Notes: generated by a model from the sequence alone, not told the origin. Counted from the stretch's first letter, positions 29,546 to 39,747 are shown. The stretch is 64,000 bases of DNA from Streptomyces pseudovenezuelae (GCF_001513955.1 NZ_KQ948144.1:254853-318852), one strand, 5' to 3'. Program-made: numbers and translations.

Positions 29546-32413
29546 GTGCAGCGCGACGCGTTCATCTCATACAGTCACAAGCGGGACGTTCCGCTGGCGC
29601 AGGCCGTGGAGAGCGGGCTGCATGACATCCTCCGGACGCCCTGGCTGCGGCGTTCCAAACTGAAGGTGTTCCGCGACACCACCAGCCTCGCGGCCAACCA
29701 CGACCTCGACGGTTCCATCAAGGCCGCGCTCGCCGAGTGCCGCTACTTCATCTATCTCGCCTCCCCCGAGGCCGCACGGTCGCGGTGGGTGCGCGAGGAG
29801 ATCGGCTACTGGAGCCGCAACCACGGCATGGAGCAGTTCCTGATCGCCCTCAGCGACGGGAACCTCGTCTGGGACCCTGATGCGCGCGATTTCGACTGGG
29901 CGTACACCGACGTGCTGCCGCCCGGGTTGCAGGGGGCCTTCGCCGCCGAGCCGCTCTGGGTCGACCTCAGGGGATTCCGTGACGCCGACCAGCGGTCGAT
30001 GAAGCCGGGTTCCGACTTCCGAGACCGGGTGGCGGGGCTGGCCGCGCCCTTGCACGGCATGGCGAAGGACGCGCTGGACAGCACCGACCTGCACATTCAG
30101 CGCAAGGCAGTGCGCATCCTGCGGTACTTCGTGGTCGGCCTCCTCGCGCTGGCGCTGACCGCGGTCGTGGCCGGTGTCGTCGCCTGGCAGCAACGGGGCG
30201 AGGCTCTGGCGCGCGCCCGTACCTCCGCCTCGCAGGCGCTGGCCGCCCGCTCCCTCGCCCTGGCGTCCAAGGACCCCCGCAAGGCCGCCCAGTTCGCCCT
30301 GTACGCCCAGGCGGTCCGGCCCACGGGTGAGTCGGCGCAGGCCATGGCACAAGCGGTCGCAGCCAACGACAGCGTGGTCCGGCACCTCCAGGTCGGCCAC
30401 GAGGCGGTGGTCAACTACCGCGGGGCGGGCAACGTCGGTGCCACCGAGGTCGCGATCAGTCGTGACGGAGGAATGCTGGCCTACTACTCGGACTTCGATC
30501 CCGGCGCGCTGGTCGGCACGGCGCCGCAGCGCATTCACCTGTACGACATCGCCGAAGGCAGGGAACTGCCTCACCTGGAAAACGCAAGCTGGCCGCAGAG
30601 TGGCGGGGGCATCGAGTTCAGCGCGGACGGCGGCACCCTGGCGGTCGAAGAACCGTACAACCGGATCGCCCTCTGGGACGTCACCCGCCACAAGCTCATC
30701 CGACGGATCACGGCCAGTCAGGGCGGGGACCTGGCCACGGCCCTGCAACACCTTCGGGCGTTCGCCTTCTCCGGAGACGGACGGCGGATCGCTGCTTCCT
30801 TCTACGCCTCCAACGAATCGGAGGAATTCCGCGCCGCGGTCTGGGACGTGAGGAGCGGGCGGCTGATCAGCGAGCAGACGGTGCGCCCGGACAGCCTCGC
30901 CCTCGGCTTCGACGAGTCGAACCGCCTCCTGGCGCTCGACTACGAGACCGGTCGGATCCGCAGCCTCGCGAGCGGCTCCACGACCTGGAGCGGCTGGCGG
31001 GTCATTCGTGGTCTCCCTCGCCCGAAGGTGCCGGCGACAGCCCGGGTCATCCTGTCGGCCGACGGCTCCCAGGCGTTCATCGGCGAGCGGCGTGAGCTGT
31101 GGGATCTCTCCGAGGGCCGCCTCGTCTCCCGTAAGGGCGGCGAGGGCGGCAAGCCCGTCGAGGGCGTCGGAGCGCTCGCTCTGCCCGGTGCAGCGGGCAG
31201 CGCCGTGTACGTCGCCGACGACCGCGAGGTCAACGTCTATGACGCGGAGCTGCGCCATCCCCGAACCCTCGGCTCCTTCACCTGGCCGGTGTTCAGCATC
31301 GCGGTCTCGGGGGACGGCCGATGGGTGGCCGCCGGTTCCCAGGACGGCGCCGTCTCCCTCTTCTCCACGGCCCGCTACCAGGAAGGTGTCCAGCTTCCGA
31401 ACCCGCCGCATCTCAAGCCCGCGAACCTGAGCGCGGACCACCGCACCGCCTTCCGTACCGACGCATCCGGCACCGACGTCTGGTCCGTCACCGGCAGAGG
31501 TGTCCGGACGGTGGGCCGCATACCGCTGCGCGGCCTCGACCATGAACTGCGCGGGGACACGCTGGTGGCCTCGCTCGACGGCACCCGCGCCGTGGTGGCG
31601 CAGGACGGCGTCGTCTCGCTGTGGCGTCCGAAGGACGGCAGTCGACTGGGGCGCCACGCTACCGGTGACGACATGTTCGCGGTGCTTGCCTTCCTGGCCG
31701 ACGGCGTTCATGTGGTGGCGATGTCGGAGAGCGAGTCCGCGGTGTACGTCCTGGACACCCGGACCTGGCGGACCGTGCAGTCCATACCCTTCGATCCCGT
31801 CGCCCCGGACACCTCCGTCGCCGTCAGTGCCGACCGCACCACCCTGGCCACGGTGGGGGACGACGACGTCCTGACCGTGTGGAAGTGGGCCGGGGGCAAG
31901 GGCTTCCAACGGGTGCGCAGGGTGTCGATCCGGCCGGTCTGGACGCAGTACGGGCTTGACGTCGTGGTCAGTGCGCACGGGGAGCGCGTCGCGGTGCTGA
32001 ACTCCGACGGGCTCATCTCCACCCTCGACGTGTCCGGCGGGCGGCTCGTGCGGGCCACGTCCGCGGCGAGCGACGGAACGGCTCTGGCGTTCAGTGGAGA
32101 CAGCGCCTTCCTCGTCCAGGCCGGGGGCTCCTCGGGACTCCAGTTCTGGGACGCCGCCACCGGCGAGTCCCGCGGGGCCTGGACACTCCCGGACGAGGCG
32201 ACCGGCAAGGGCGCCACGGTCACGGGCCTGCTGCCGGGCGACGACGGCGCGATGACCACCTTCGGCTCGGACGGCAGCCTGGTGCGACGGGTCGTCGATG
32301 TGGCCGCGTGGCAGAAGGTGCTGTGTGATCTCGCGCCGCAAGAACTCCCTGCGGACGAGTGCGACCGCTACCTGAAGGGGCTGCACGTGTCGGCCCCCTG
32401 CCGCAACGGCTGA
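29546..32413 (+). CDS. TIR domain - membrane helix - beta-propeller protein
   Basis: A 955-residue protein. Residues 1-170 are a TIR (TIR_2-like) domain: AFISYSHKRD, FRDTTSLAA, FIYLASPEAARSRWVREEIGYW. Glu84 or Glu85 in WVREEI sits where the NADase Glu is expected. One membrane helix lies at about 192-213. A Leu/Ala-rich helical link (ALAARSLALASKDPRKAAQFAL) leads into a long WD40-like propeller with repeated sFSgDGrrIAa / W-D units to about residue 930. There is no NTPase domain. The GTG at 29546 with GGGGGA 7 bases upstream is preferred to a TTG/ATG-type start further up. Function unknown; TIR plus sensor propeller suggests a defence or signalling role. Confidence 0.8.
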   Translation: MQRDAFISYSHKRDVPLAQAVESGLHDILRTPWLRRSKLKVFRDTTSLAANHDLDGSIKAALAECRYFIYLASPEAARSRWVREEIGYWSRNHGMEQFLIALSDGNLVWDPDARDFDWAYTDVLPPGLQGAFAAEPLWVDLRGFRDADQRSMKPGSDFRDRVAGLAAPLHGMAKDALDSTDLHIQRKAVRILRYFVVGLLALALTAVVAGVVAWQQRGEALARARTSASQALAARSLALASKDPRKAAQFALYAQAVRPTGESAQAMAQAVAANDSVVRHLQVGHEAVVNYRGAGNVGATEVAISRDGGMLAYYSDFDPGALVGTAPQRIHLYDIAEGRELPHLENASWPQSGGGIEFSADGGTLAVEEPYNRIALWDVTRHKLIRRITASQGGDLATALQHLRAFAFSGDGRRIAASFYASNESEEFRAAVWDVRSGRLISEQTVRPDSLALGFDESNRLLALDYETGRIRSLASGSTTWSGWRVIRGLPRPKVPATARVILSADGSQAFIGERRELWDLSEGRLVSRKGGEGGKPVEGVGALALPGAAGSAVYVADDREVNVYDAELRHPRTLGSFTWPVFSIAVSGDGRWVAAGSQDGAVSLFSTARYQEGVQLPNPPHLKPANLSADHRTAFRTDASGTDVWSVTGRGVRTVGRIPLRGLDHELRGDTLVASLDGTRAVVAQDGVVSLWRPKDGSRLGRHATGDDMFAVLAFLADGVHVVAMSESESAVYVLDTRTWRTVQSIPFDPVAPDTSVAVSADRTTLATVGDDDVLTVWKWAGGKGFQRVRRVSIRPVWTQYGLDVVVSAHGERVAVLNSDGLISTLDVSGGRLVRATSAASDGTALAFSGDSAFLVQAGGSSGLQFWDAATGESRGAWTLPDEATGKGATVTGLLPGDDGAMTTFGSDGSLVRRVVDVAAWQKVLCDLAPQELPADECDRYLKGLHVSAPCRNG

Positions 32414-32500
32414 GTGGCCACGGACCGTGGGCGGCGTGACGAGCGTTACGGGATCAGCTCTGGACGCCTCTTCGTACTCGCCGGTACCGTTGATCTGAGC

Positions 32501-32508
32501 AAGCGCTT
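32501..32508. promoter_or_regulatory. AAGCGCTT palindrome before acyl-CoA dehydrogenase gene
   Basis: Perfect 8-bp dyad AAGCGCTT, 37 bp before the gene start. It resembles cores of TetR-type fatty-acid regulator sites, but flanks are not symmetric. Confidence 0.3.
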
Positions 32509-32545
32509 AGACATGGACCCTTTGAGTCAGGTGGAGGTGGCGGCG

Positions 32546-33703
32546 GTGCGCCGTACGGTGTTCAACGAGGACCACGAGGCGTTCCGGGAGACCCTGCGCG
32601 CCTTCATCGAGGCCGAGGTCGTCCCCGTCTACGACGAGTGGTTCCAGGCCGGCCAGGCGCCGCGCGACTTCTACTACAAGCTCGCCGAGCTCGGCATCTT
32701 CGGCATCCGCGTGGACGAGGAGTTCGGCGGCGCCGGCATCGACTCGTACAAGTTCGAGGCCGTGATGTACGAGGAGACCTCGCGCGCGGGTGTCCAGTTC
32801 GGCGGCTCCGGTGTGCACGTCCTGCTCGGACTGCCGTACATCAAGATGCTCGCCACCGACGAGCAGAAGAAGCGCTTCCTGCCGAAGTTCGTCTCCGCCG
32901 AGGAGATGTGGGCCCTCGCGATGACCGAGCCGGGCACCGGCTCCGACCTCGCGGGCATGAAGACCACCGCCAAGCTCTCCGAGGACGGCACGCACTACGT
33001 CCTCAACGGCGCCAAGACCTTCATCACCGGCGGCGTCCACGCCGACCGCGTGATCGTGGCCGCCCGCACCTCCCCGTCCTCCGCCGAGGACCGCCGCTTC
33101 GGCATCTCCCTGTTCGCCGTGGACACCAAGTCCGAGGGCTACTCCGTCGGCCGCAAGCTCGACAAGCTCGGCCTGAAGACCTCCGACACCGCCGAGCTCG
33201 CGTTCGTCGACGTCAAGGTGCCCGTCGAGGACCTCCTCGGCGAGGAGAACAAGGGCTTCTACTACCTCGGCCACAACCTCGCCTCGGAGCGCTGGGGCAT
33301 CGCCTACGGCGCCTACGCGCAGGCCAAGGCCGCCGTCCGGTTCGCCAAGCAGTACGTCCAGGAGCGCACCGTCTTCGGCAAGCCGGTCGCCTCCTTCCAG
33401 AACACCAAGTTCGAGCTGGCCGCGTGCCAGGCCGAGGTCGACGCCGCCGAGGCCGTCGTGGACCGCGCCCTGGAGGCCCTCGACGCGGGCGAGCTGACCC
33501 CCGCCGAGGCCGCCAGCGCCAAGCTGTTCGCCACCGAGGTCGCCCACCGCGTGATCGACCGCTGCCTCCAGCTGCACGGCGGCTACGGCTTCATGAACGA
33601 GTACCCGATCGCCCGCCTGTACGCGGACAACCGCGTCAACCGCATCTACGGCGGCACCAACGAGATCATGAAGTCGATCATCGCGAAGGACATGGGCCTG
33701 TAA
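32546..33703 (+). CDS. Acyl-CoA dehydrogenase, LCAD/isovaleryl-like
   Basis: A 385-residue acyl-CoA dehydrogenase. GTG at 32546 was chosen because GGAGG lies 8 bases upstream and the product then begins MRRTVFNEDHEAFRETLRAF, the usual family N-terminus. Blocks include ALAMTEPGTGSDLAGM, FITGG and LHGGYGFMNEYPIARLYAD. The C-terminal segment reads NRIYGGTNEIM, with Gly where SCAD/MCAD enzymes carry the catalytic Glu. The base is instead expected in helix G, where SERWGIAYG supplies a Glu as in LCAD and isovaleryl-CoA dehydrogenase. Substrate not known. It follows the TIR gene and precedes tesB. Confidence 0.9.
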   Translation: MRRTVFNEDHEAFRETLRAFIEAEVVPVYDEWFQAGQAPRDFYYKLAELGIFGIRVDEEFGGAGIDSYKFEAVMYEETSRAGVQFGGSGVHVLLGLPYIKMLATDEQKKRFLPKFVSAEEMWALAMTEPGTGSDLAGMKTTAKLSEDGTHYVLNGAKTFITGGVHADRVIVAARTSPSSAEDRRFGISLFAVDTKSEGYSVGRKLDKLGLKTSDTAELAFVDVKVPVEDLLGEENKGFYYLGHNLASERWGIAYGAYAQAKAAVRFAKQYVQERTVFGKPVASFQNTKFELAACQAEVDAAEAVVDRALEALDAGELTPAEAASAKLFATEVAHRVIDRCLQLHGGYGFMNEYPIARLYADNRVNRIYGGTNEIMKSIIAKDMGL

Positions 33704-33737
33704 GCCGCGCGAGATCACCGGCCGGTACAACAGCTCC

Positions 33738-34604
33738 ATGAGCCAGGCACTCCAGGACCTCCTCGATCTGCTCGACCTCGAGCAGATCGAGGAGGACATC
33801 TTCCGCGGCCACTCCCGCGCCGCCGTCGTCCCGCGCGTCTTCGGCGGGCAGGTCGCGGCGCAGGCGCTGGTCGCCGCCGGGCGCACGGTCCCCGAGGACC
33901 GGCTCGCCCACTCCCTGCACGCGTACTTCCTGCGCCCCGGCGACCCGGGCGCGCCGATCGTCTACACCGTCGACCGCATGAACGACGGCCGGTCCTTCAC
34001 CGCGCGCCGCGTGCTCGCGGTCCAGCACGGCCAGCCGATCTTCGCCCTCTCCGCCTCCTTCCAGCGGCACGAGGACGGCTTCGACCACCAGGCCGCCATG
34101 CCGGCCGCCCCCGACCCGGCCACGCTGCCCACCTCCGCGGACCGGCTGCACGGCTACGACCACCTGGACCCGGCGGTCGTCGAGCGGTTCCTGGAGGCCC
34201 GCGAGGCGATCGACCTGCGGTACGTCGACGAGCCGCCCTACGGGAAGTTCGGCGAGCCGCGCGAACCGCACTCCCAGGTCTGGTTCCGCACCAACGGCAA
34301 GCTCGCGGACGACCCGCTGCTGCACGTCGTGCTCGCCACGTACGTCTCCGACATGACGCTCCTCGACTCGGTCCTGCTCGCGCACGGCCGTGGCGGCTGG
34401 GCCGTCGGGGACGTCGTCGGGGCCTCGCTGGACCACGCGATGTGGTTCCACCGCCCCTTCCGCGCCGACGAATGGCTCCTGTACGACCAGGAGTCCCCGT
34501 CGGCCTCGGGCGGCCGGGGCCTGGGCCAGGCCCGCATCTACACGCGGGACGGCCGGCTGGCGATCTCGGTCATCCAGGAGGGCGTGGTCCGCGCGCCCAG
34601 GTGA
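33738..34604 (+). CDS. tesB: Acyl-CoA thioesterase II (TesB)
   Basis: A 288-residue double-hotdog thioesterase that hydrolyses medium/long acyl-CoA. Family blocks are IFRGHSRAAVVPRVFGGQVAAQAL, HSLHAYFLRPGDP and, in the second hotdog, SLDHAMWFHRPFRADEWLLY with GRGLGQARIYTRDGRLAISVIQEG. Length is standard. It starts 34 bp after the acyl-CoA dehydrogenase gene on the same strand, so probably one transcript. The next gene is convergent after only 7 bp, leaving no room for an intergenic terminator. Confidence 0.94.
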   Translation: MSQALQDLLDLLDLEQIEEDIFRGHSRAAVVPRVFGGQVAAQALVAAGRTVPEDRLAHSLHAYFLRPGDPGAPIVYTVDRMNDGRSFTARRVLAVQHGQPIFALSASFQRHEDGFDHQAAMPAAPDPATLPTSADRLHGYDHLDPAVVERFLEAREAIDLRYVDEPPYGKFGEPREPHSQVWFRTNGKLADDPLLHVVLATYVSDMTLLDSVLLAHGRGGWAVGDVVGASLDHAMWFHRPFRADEWLLYDQESPSASGGRGLGQARIYTRDGRLAISVIQEGVVRAPR

Positions 34605-34611
34605 CCGGCGC

Positions 34612-35409
34612 CTACGACAGGCCGGCCTCGCTCAGCAGGTACGCCGTCATCGGGTCGTAGTAGCGCGGGCTCACCACGTGGTCGTCGAGGGGCACGGTCA
34701 CCTGGACCGTCCCCTCGGCCTCCGCCAGGAACAGCGCCGGGTCGTTGGAGTCGGCGTACCCCATCGAGTCCACCCCGTGCCGGCCGGCGTACCCCGCCCA
34801 GCCGTGGTCGGCGACGACCAGGTCCGGCAGCGGGCGCCCCTCCCGCTCCAGGGCCGTGAGGACGGCCTTCATCGGGTCACCGGAGTGGGTGTGCCACAGC
34901 GTCGCGCCGTGCTCCAGGACCGCCACGTCCGCGAACTGCATGACGTACCCCTCGTCCGTCTGCAGCCCGTCCGGGATCACGACGATCTCGCAGCCGGCGG
35001 TGCGCAGCGCGGCGGCGGTGGCGTGGTGGACGTCGAGCAGGCCGCCGGGGTGACCGGTGGCGAACAGCACCCGCTGCGCGCCGTCGGCCGCCTTGCGCAG
35101 CCGGGCCGCCATCCGCTCCAGACCGCCCACGGTCAGCTCCGGGTCGATGGTGTCCTGGCCGTAGCGGTACTCCGGGTCGTCGTTGACCCCGACCCGCTCG
35201 GCCATCACCGCGAGCACGTCCTGCTCGTCGGTCCAGCGGTCCCCGAACTCCAGCCCGAACCAGTAGTGGCGGTTGCCGTTCGCCAGCTGGCGGTAGTGGG
35301 AGAGGTTGTTCTCCCGCGGGGTGGCCACCTCGCCCGCGATACGGGTCTTCACAAGGTGGTCGACGAGCTCGGCGCGGCTGGGTGTCCCGGGTATCGGCAT
35401 GTCTCCCAT
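34612..35409 (-). CDS. Conserved actinobacterial protein, possibly phosphatase-like; function uncertain
   Basis: A soluble protein of 265 residues from ATG at 35407-35409 (262 from the ATG at 35400, which GGGAG crowds). No signal peptide. Recognisable stretches are ENNLSHYRQLANGNRHYWFGLEFGDRW, FATGHPGGLLDVHHATA, VVADHGWAGYAGR and SPRYYDPMTAYLL; several His/Asp-rich loops (HPGG, DVHH, DHGW) would suit a metal or phosphate site. I do not recognise a characterised family with certainty. It is convergent with tesB and has a PucR gene 61 bp upstream on the same strand. Confidence 0.6.
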   Translation of the reverse strand: MGDMPIPGTPSRAELVDHLVKTRIAGEVATPRENNLSHYRQLANGNRHYWFGLEFGDRWTDEQDVLAVMAERVGVNDDPEYRYGQDTIDPELTVGGLERMAARLRKAADGAQRVLFATGHPGGLLDVHHATAAALRTAGCEIVVIPDGLQTDEGYVMQFADVAVLEHGATLWHTHSGDPMKAVLTALEREGRPLPDLVVADHGWAGYAGRHGVDSMGYADSNDPALFLAEAEGTVQVTVPLDDHVVSPRYYDPMTAYLLSEAGLS

Positions 35410-35470
35410 TCTGAGGCACGTCCTCCCAGGACCGCCGCGCATCCCGCACGCTGGGACGCGGGTCACGCGA

Positions 35471-36958
35471 TCATGGTCGCCGCAGTGCGAACCACAGCTC
35501 CATCCGTACGTCCGGGTCGTCCAGGTCCAGCTCCAGCAGCGCCGCGCACTTCGCGATCCGCTGCCGCACGGTGTTGCGGTGCACGTCCAGCGCGACCGCC
35601 GTACGGTCCCAACTGCCGTGCAGGGACAGCCAGGTGCGCAGGGTCTCGGTGAGGGCGGGGGCCAGCGGTGCCAGGAGGGCACGGGCATGCGCGTCGGCGT
35701 CCGCCTCCGGCACCAGATCGGCGAGGGCGGGCCGGGCCCCGTACCGGACCAGCGCGGCACGGGTCGCGCGAGCACGGGCCAGCGCACGGCCCGCCTGGAC
35801 GTCGGCGTCGGTCCACTGCGCCGGTCCGGCGACAGCGCTGACCCCGAGCGTCCAGCCGGGCTGCGGGGCCGGTTCCCGCTCGGCCGGCAGCAGGACCCGT
35901 ACGACGTCCGGTGCCACGTCCACCAGCGACGAGCCGAGGGCCGCACCGAGCGCGGAGGCGGCGACCGGATCGACGGCGGCGAGGGTGTCGGACCGGGCGT
36001 GCACGACCATCCAGCGCTCGCCACCGAGGAGCGGGGCCACGTCCTCGGCCGGGGCACCCAGCAGCAGCCGCACCAGAGCGGAGGACCGCGCCGCGCCCGA
36101 CCCGCTCTGCTGCTCACCGGTGAGCAACGACAGCAGTACGGCGGCGACGGAGGCGATGGTGTGGTCGCCGGGGGCGCGGTGGGGCGCCGCGACCCCGAGG
36201 ACGAAACCGTGCCCGGCGCCGAGGGCGTAGGCGGCCAGGTGCAGGCCGGCGACGGTGTCGGTGGCGGAGGCGGGGGTGGCGGCGGGGCGGGAGGTGGCCG
36301 GGCCCGTGGCCGTCGGCCGGACGATCCGCGCCAGCCCCCCCAGCGCCTCTCGCACCGGCCGGGTCCCGGGTCGTCCGCCGGCCACCGCGACCTCCGCCCC
36401 GTCCGGTCCGTACAGCGCCGCCCATCCCCCGACCCGCTGCGCCAGCTGCCGCAGCACCGACGGCACCGGGTCCGGGCGGGACGCGGCCGCGGCCAGACTC
36501 TGCTGGGCCTCGGTCACGCGGCGCAGTTCCGCGTGGCGGGCCTGGGCCATCAGCTGCCAGACCGCGCGGGCCACGCCGGAGAAGGTGGTCCCGGGCGGGA
36601 CCTCGATCAGGGGCAGCCCGTAGGCGTCGCAGGCCGCGACCAGCGCGCGCGGGACGGTCTCGTGCACCGGCGCCACACCGAAGCCGAGCGCCGCCCCGCC
36701 GGCCGCGACGATCCGCGACACATAGGCGTCGAAGTACGGGTCCGGCCCCGCCCCCTCCGGGATGTGCACCCCCGCCGTCAGCAGCAGCTCCCCGCCCAGT
36801 AGATACGGGTACGGGTCCGCCATCTCCGAGGTGTGCGCCCCGTGGACGACCGCGGACGGGTCCACGGGCCCCGCGATCTGCCGCAGGCCCAGATCCTCGC
36901 GGGCCAGCAGCGCGGCCAGTGGGACCGGTGGGGTGGGTGGGACAGCCGGGTCCGGCAT
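35471..36958 (-). CDS. PucR-family transcriptional regulator
   Basis: A 495-residue regulator. The N-terminal PucR domain is visible in LLAREDLGLRQIAGP, HTSEMADPYPYLLGGELLLTAG. The C-terminal PucR helix-turn-helix is LRTWLSLHGSWDRTAVALDVHRNTVRQRI, followed by LDLDDPDVRMELWFALR at the end. ATG at 36956-36958 with GGAGGG about 10 bases upstream is favoured over ATG 36974-36976. It is divergent from the ureohydrolase/ThDP enzyme pair across 132 bp. PucR proteins commonly activate purine or amine/amino-acid catabolism genes next door, so it probably controls that pair. Confidence 0.88.
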   Translation of the reverse strand: MPDPAVPPTPPVPLAALLAREDLGLRQIAGPVDPSAVVHGAHTSEMADPYPYLLGGELLLTAGVHIPEGAGPDPYFDAYVSRIVAAGGAALGFGVAPVHETVPRALVAACDAYGLPLIEVPPGTTFSGVARAVWQLMAQARHAELRRVTEAQQSLAAAASRPDPVPSVLRQLAQRVGGWAALYGPDGAEVAVAGGRPGTRPVREALGGLARIVRPTATGPATSRPAATPASATDTVAGLHLAAYALGAGHGFVLGVAAPHRAPGDHTIASVAAVLLSLLTGEQQSGSGAARSSALVRLLLGAPAEDVAPLLGGERWMVVHARSDTLAAVDPVAASALGAALGSSLVDVAPDVVRVLLPAEREPAPQPGWTLGVSAVAGPAQWTDADVQAGRALARARATRAALVRYGARPALADLVPEADADAHARALLAPLAPALTETLRTWLSLHGSWDRTAVALDVHRNTVRQRIAKCAALLELDLDDPDVRMELWFALRRP

Positions 36959-37090
36959 GGTGGACGTTCCCTCCATCCGGAACCGCTCCAATGGATGAAA
37001 CGTACACTTCGCAGCCGCGTTCCGGCCACCTAGTGTCGACGCAGACCCGAAGGACCCGGACCGGCACCGGCAGAAGGAAGGCACACGACC

Positions 37091-38059
37091 ATGAGCACCC
37101 CCGAGACGCCCCGCGGCCCCGTCGACTCCTCCCGCATCCCGCGCTACGCCGGACCCGCGACCTTCGCCCGGCTGCCGCGCCTGGACGAGGTCGGCCGGGC
37201 CGACGTCGCCGTCGTGGGCGTGCCCTTCGACTCGGGTGTCTCCTACCGGCCGGGCGCCCGCTTCGGCGGCAACGCGATCCGTGAGGCGTCCCGGCTGCTC
37301 AGGCCCTACAACCCGGCTCAGGACGCGTCCCCCTTCGCGCTGGCGCAGGTGGCGGACGGGGGCGACATCGCCGTGAACCCGTTCGACATCAACGAGGCCG
37401 TGGAGACGGTCGAGGCCGCCGCGGACGACCTCCTCGGCACCGGCGCCCGCCTCATGACGCTGGGCGGCGACCACACCATCGCGCTTCCCCTTCTCCGCTC
37501 GGTCGCGAAGAAGCACGGCCCGGTCGCCCTGCTGCACTTCGACGCCCACCTCGACACCTGGGACACCTACTTCGGCGCCGAGTACACGCACGGGACGCCG
37601 TTCCGGCGGGCGGTGGAGGAGGGCATCCTGGACACCTCCGCCCTCTCCCACGTGGGCACCCGCGGTCCGCTGTACGGCAAGCAGGACCTGGACGACGACG
37701 AGAAGATGGGCTTCGGCATCGTCACCTCGGCGGACGTCATGCGGCGCGGTGTGGACGAGGTCGCCGACCAGCTCCGGCAGCGCATCGGCAACCGCCCGCT
37801 CTACATCTCCATCGACATCGACTGCCTGGACCCGGCCCACGCGCCCGGCACCGGCACCCCCGAGGCGGGCGGCATGACCTCCCGTGAGCTGCTGGAGATC
37901 CTGCGCGGTCTGGCATCGTGCAACCTGGTGTCGGCGGACGTCGTCGAGGTGGCCCCCGCGTACGACCACGCGGAGATCACCTCGGTCGCGGCCTCCCACA
38001 CGGCTTACGAACTGACCACGATCATGTCCCGCCAGATTGCAGAGGCCCGCGCGCAGTGA
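37091..38059 (+). CDS. Ureohydrolase (agmatinase / guanidinobutyrase family)
   Basis: A 322-residue arginase-superfamily hydrolase releasing urea from a guanidino substrate. The binuclear Mn site is complete: [15 protein letters not shown] and [16 protein letters not shown]-terminal [21 protein letters not shown] is typical of SpeB/GbuA enzymes. The stop overlaps the GTG of the following ThDP enzyme gene (GTGA), so the two proteins likely act in one pathway. Agmatine or 4-guanidinobutyrate are both possible; the partner favours guanidinobutyrate (inference). Confidence 0.9.
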   Translation: MSTPETPRGPVDSSRIPRYAGPATFARLPRLDEVGRADVAVVGVPFDSGVSYRPGARFGGNAIREASRLLRPYNPAQDASPFALAQVADGGDIAVNPFDINEAVETVEAAADDLLGTGARLMTLGGDHTIALPLLRSVAKKHGPVALLHFDAHLDTWDTYFGAEYTHGTPFRRAVEEGILDTSALSHVGTRGPLYGKQDLDDDEKMGFGIVTSADVMRRGVDEVADQLRQRIGNRPLYISIDIDCLDPAHAPGTGTPEAGGMTSRELLEILRGLASCNLVSADVVEVAPAYDHAEITSVAASHTAYELTTIMSRQIAEARAQ

Positions 38060-39747
38060 CTCACGACCACGACCTGGTGCTCCGTCCGACCGAGGCGCAG
38101 ATCTCGGCGGCCCTGAACCCGCCTCCGGGCCGCAACGGCGGAGACCTGGTCGTGGAGACGCTGGCCGCGCTCGGCGCGACCACCGTCTTCGGCCTGCCCG
38201 GCCAGCACGCGCTCGGCGTGTTCGACGCGCTCCGGCGCTCCGACCTGCGGTACATCGGCCTGCGGATGGAGAACAACGCGGGCTTCGCGGCGGACGCGTA
38301 CGGCAGGATCACGGGCGAGGCGGCGCCCCTGCTGCTGTCGACGGGACCGGGAGCGCTGACGTCCCTGGCGGCCCTCCAGGAGGCGGCCTCGGCCTCGGCG
38401 CCGGTCCTGGCGATCAGCAGCCAGATCCCGACCGCCGGCCTGGGCGGCGGCCGCCACGGCTATCTGCACGAACTCCCGGACCAGTCGGCCTCGTTCAGAG
38501 GTGTCGTGAAGTCGGTGCACACCGTCCGCGCCCAGTCCCAGATCGCCTCCGCGATCGAGGCGGCCTGGACGTCCGCGCTGACCGCCCCGCACGGCCCGGT
38601 GTGGGTGGAGATTCCGCAGGACGTGCTGCTCGCCGAGACCTCCATCCCGGTGGTGACGGGCGGCGACGCCTTCCCCGAGGAGCTGCCGCCGCGCCCCGAA
38701 CTCACGGCGGTGGCAGCCGACCTGCTCTCCCGCGCCGCCCGCCCGGCGATCATCGCGGGCGGGGGAGTCGTACGTTCCGACGCCTCGGGCAAGCTGCGGC
38801 AGCTGGCGCAGACCCTTCAGGCACCCGTCGTCACGACCCCCGGCGGCAAGGGAGCCTTCCCCTGGACGCACCCGCTCTCGCTCCAGTCGTGGATCGAGGA
38901 CCGTCACACCACCGACTTCCTGGAGGACGCGGACGTACTCCTGGTGGTCGGCTCGGGGCTGGGGGAGCTGTCGTCCAACTACCATACGTTCCGGCCGCGC
39001 GGCCGGGTGATCCAGATCGAGGCGGACCTCGGCAAGCTGGAGGCCAACCACCCCGCGCTCGGCATCCACGCCGACGCGCGACTGGCCTTGCAGGCGCTGC
39101 TGGAGACGGTGTCCCCGAGGGAGGACGCGGAGGCCCCCGAACGGGTCCGTGCCGTCCTCGCGAAGGTCTCCGACCGGATCGCCGCCCAGGAACTCACCCT
39201 GGAACAGGACGTGTTGGCGTCGGTGCGCAGGGCGCTGCCCGCCGACTCCCCGTCCTTCTGGGACATGACGATCCTCGCGTACTGGGCCTGGTCGGCGTTC
39301 GACGCCAAGGGCCCCAACCTGCTCCACTCCGCCCAGGGCGCCGGAGGGCTGGGCTACGGCTTCCCGGCGGCGCTGGGCGCGGCGGTGGCCGACCCTTCGC
39401 GCCCGGTGCTGGCGGTCTCGGGAGACGGCGGTGCCCTCTACTCGATCGCCGAGCTGGCGACGGCCCGCCAGTACGACCTGAACGTCACCTGGCTGATCGT
39501 CGACGACGGCGGCTACGGCATCCTGCGCGAGTACATGACGGACGCCTTCGGCCAGGCCACGGGGACGGAACTGTCTCGCCCCGACTATGTGGCACTGGCC
39601 GAGTCCTTCGGCGTCCCCGGGGTCCGTACGACCCCGGGGACCCTCTCGGACGACCTGTCGAAGGCGCTCAACTCACCGGGGCCCTCGGTGGTCGTGCTCC
39701 CGGCGGTGCTGCGGATGTTCGCACCCACTCATTTGGGCTCCGACTGA
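38056..39747 (+). CDS. ThDP-dependent decarboxylase/acetolactate-synthase-like enzyme
   Basis: A 563-residue thiamine-diphosphate enzyme. The N-terminal Pyr domain includes [16 protein letters not shown] and the cofactor Glu in [18 protein letters not shown]. The PP domain has [15 protein letters not shown] and then VDDGGYG, where the Asn usual in the GDG-x(n)-NN cofactor motif is Asp. A branched-chain synthesis role is unlikely because no small regulatory subunit is nearby. Coupled to a ureohydrolase and divergent from PucR, it fits a 2-ketoarginine decarboxylase (AruI-like), making 4-guanidinobutyraldehyde. That is inference. Confidence 0.75.
   Translation: MTHDHDLVLRPTEAQISAALNPPPGRNGGDLVVETLAALGATTVFGLPGQHALGVFDALRRSDLRYIGLRMENNAGFAADAYGRITGEAAPLLLSTGPGALTSLAALQEAASASAPVLAISSQIPTAGLGGGRHGYLHELPDQSASFRGVVKSVHTVRAQSQIASAIEAAWTSALTAPHGPVWVEIPQDVLLAETSIPVVTGGDAFPEELPPRPELTAVAADLLSRAARPAIIAGGGVVRSDASGKLRQLAQTLQAPVVTTPGGKGAFPWTHPLSLQSWIEDRHTTDFLEDADVLLVVGSGLGELSSNYHTFRPRGRVIQIEADLGKLEANHPALGIHADARLALQALLETVSPREDAEAPERVRAVLAKVSDRIAAQELTLEQDVLASVRRALPADSPSFWDMTILAYWAWSAFDAKGPNLLHSAQGAGGLGYGFPAALGAAVADPSRPVLAVSGDGGALYSIAELATARQYDLNVTWLIVDDGGYGILREYMTDAFGQATGTELSRPDYVALAESFGVPGVRTTPGTLSDDLSKALNSPGPSVVVLPAVLRMFAPTHLGSD

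Noticed and set aside
35306..36802. Long plus-strand frame opposite the PucR gene
   Set aside because: Low-complexity Gly/Arg/Val product; the minus-strand PucR domains are clear.
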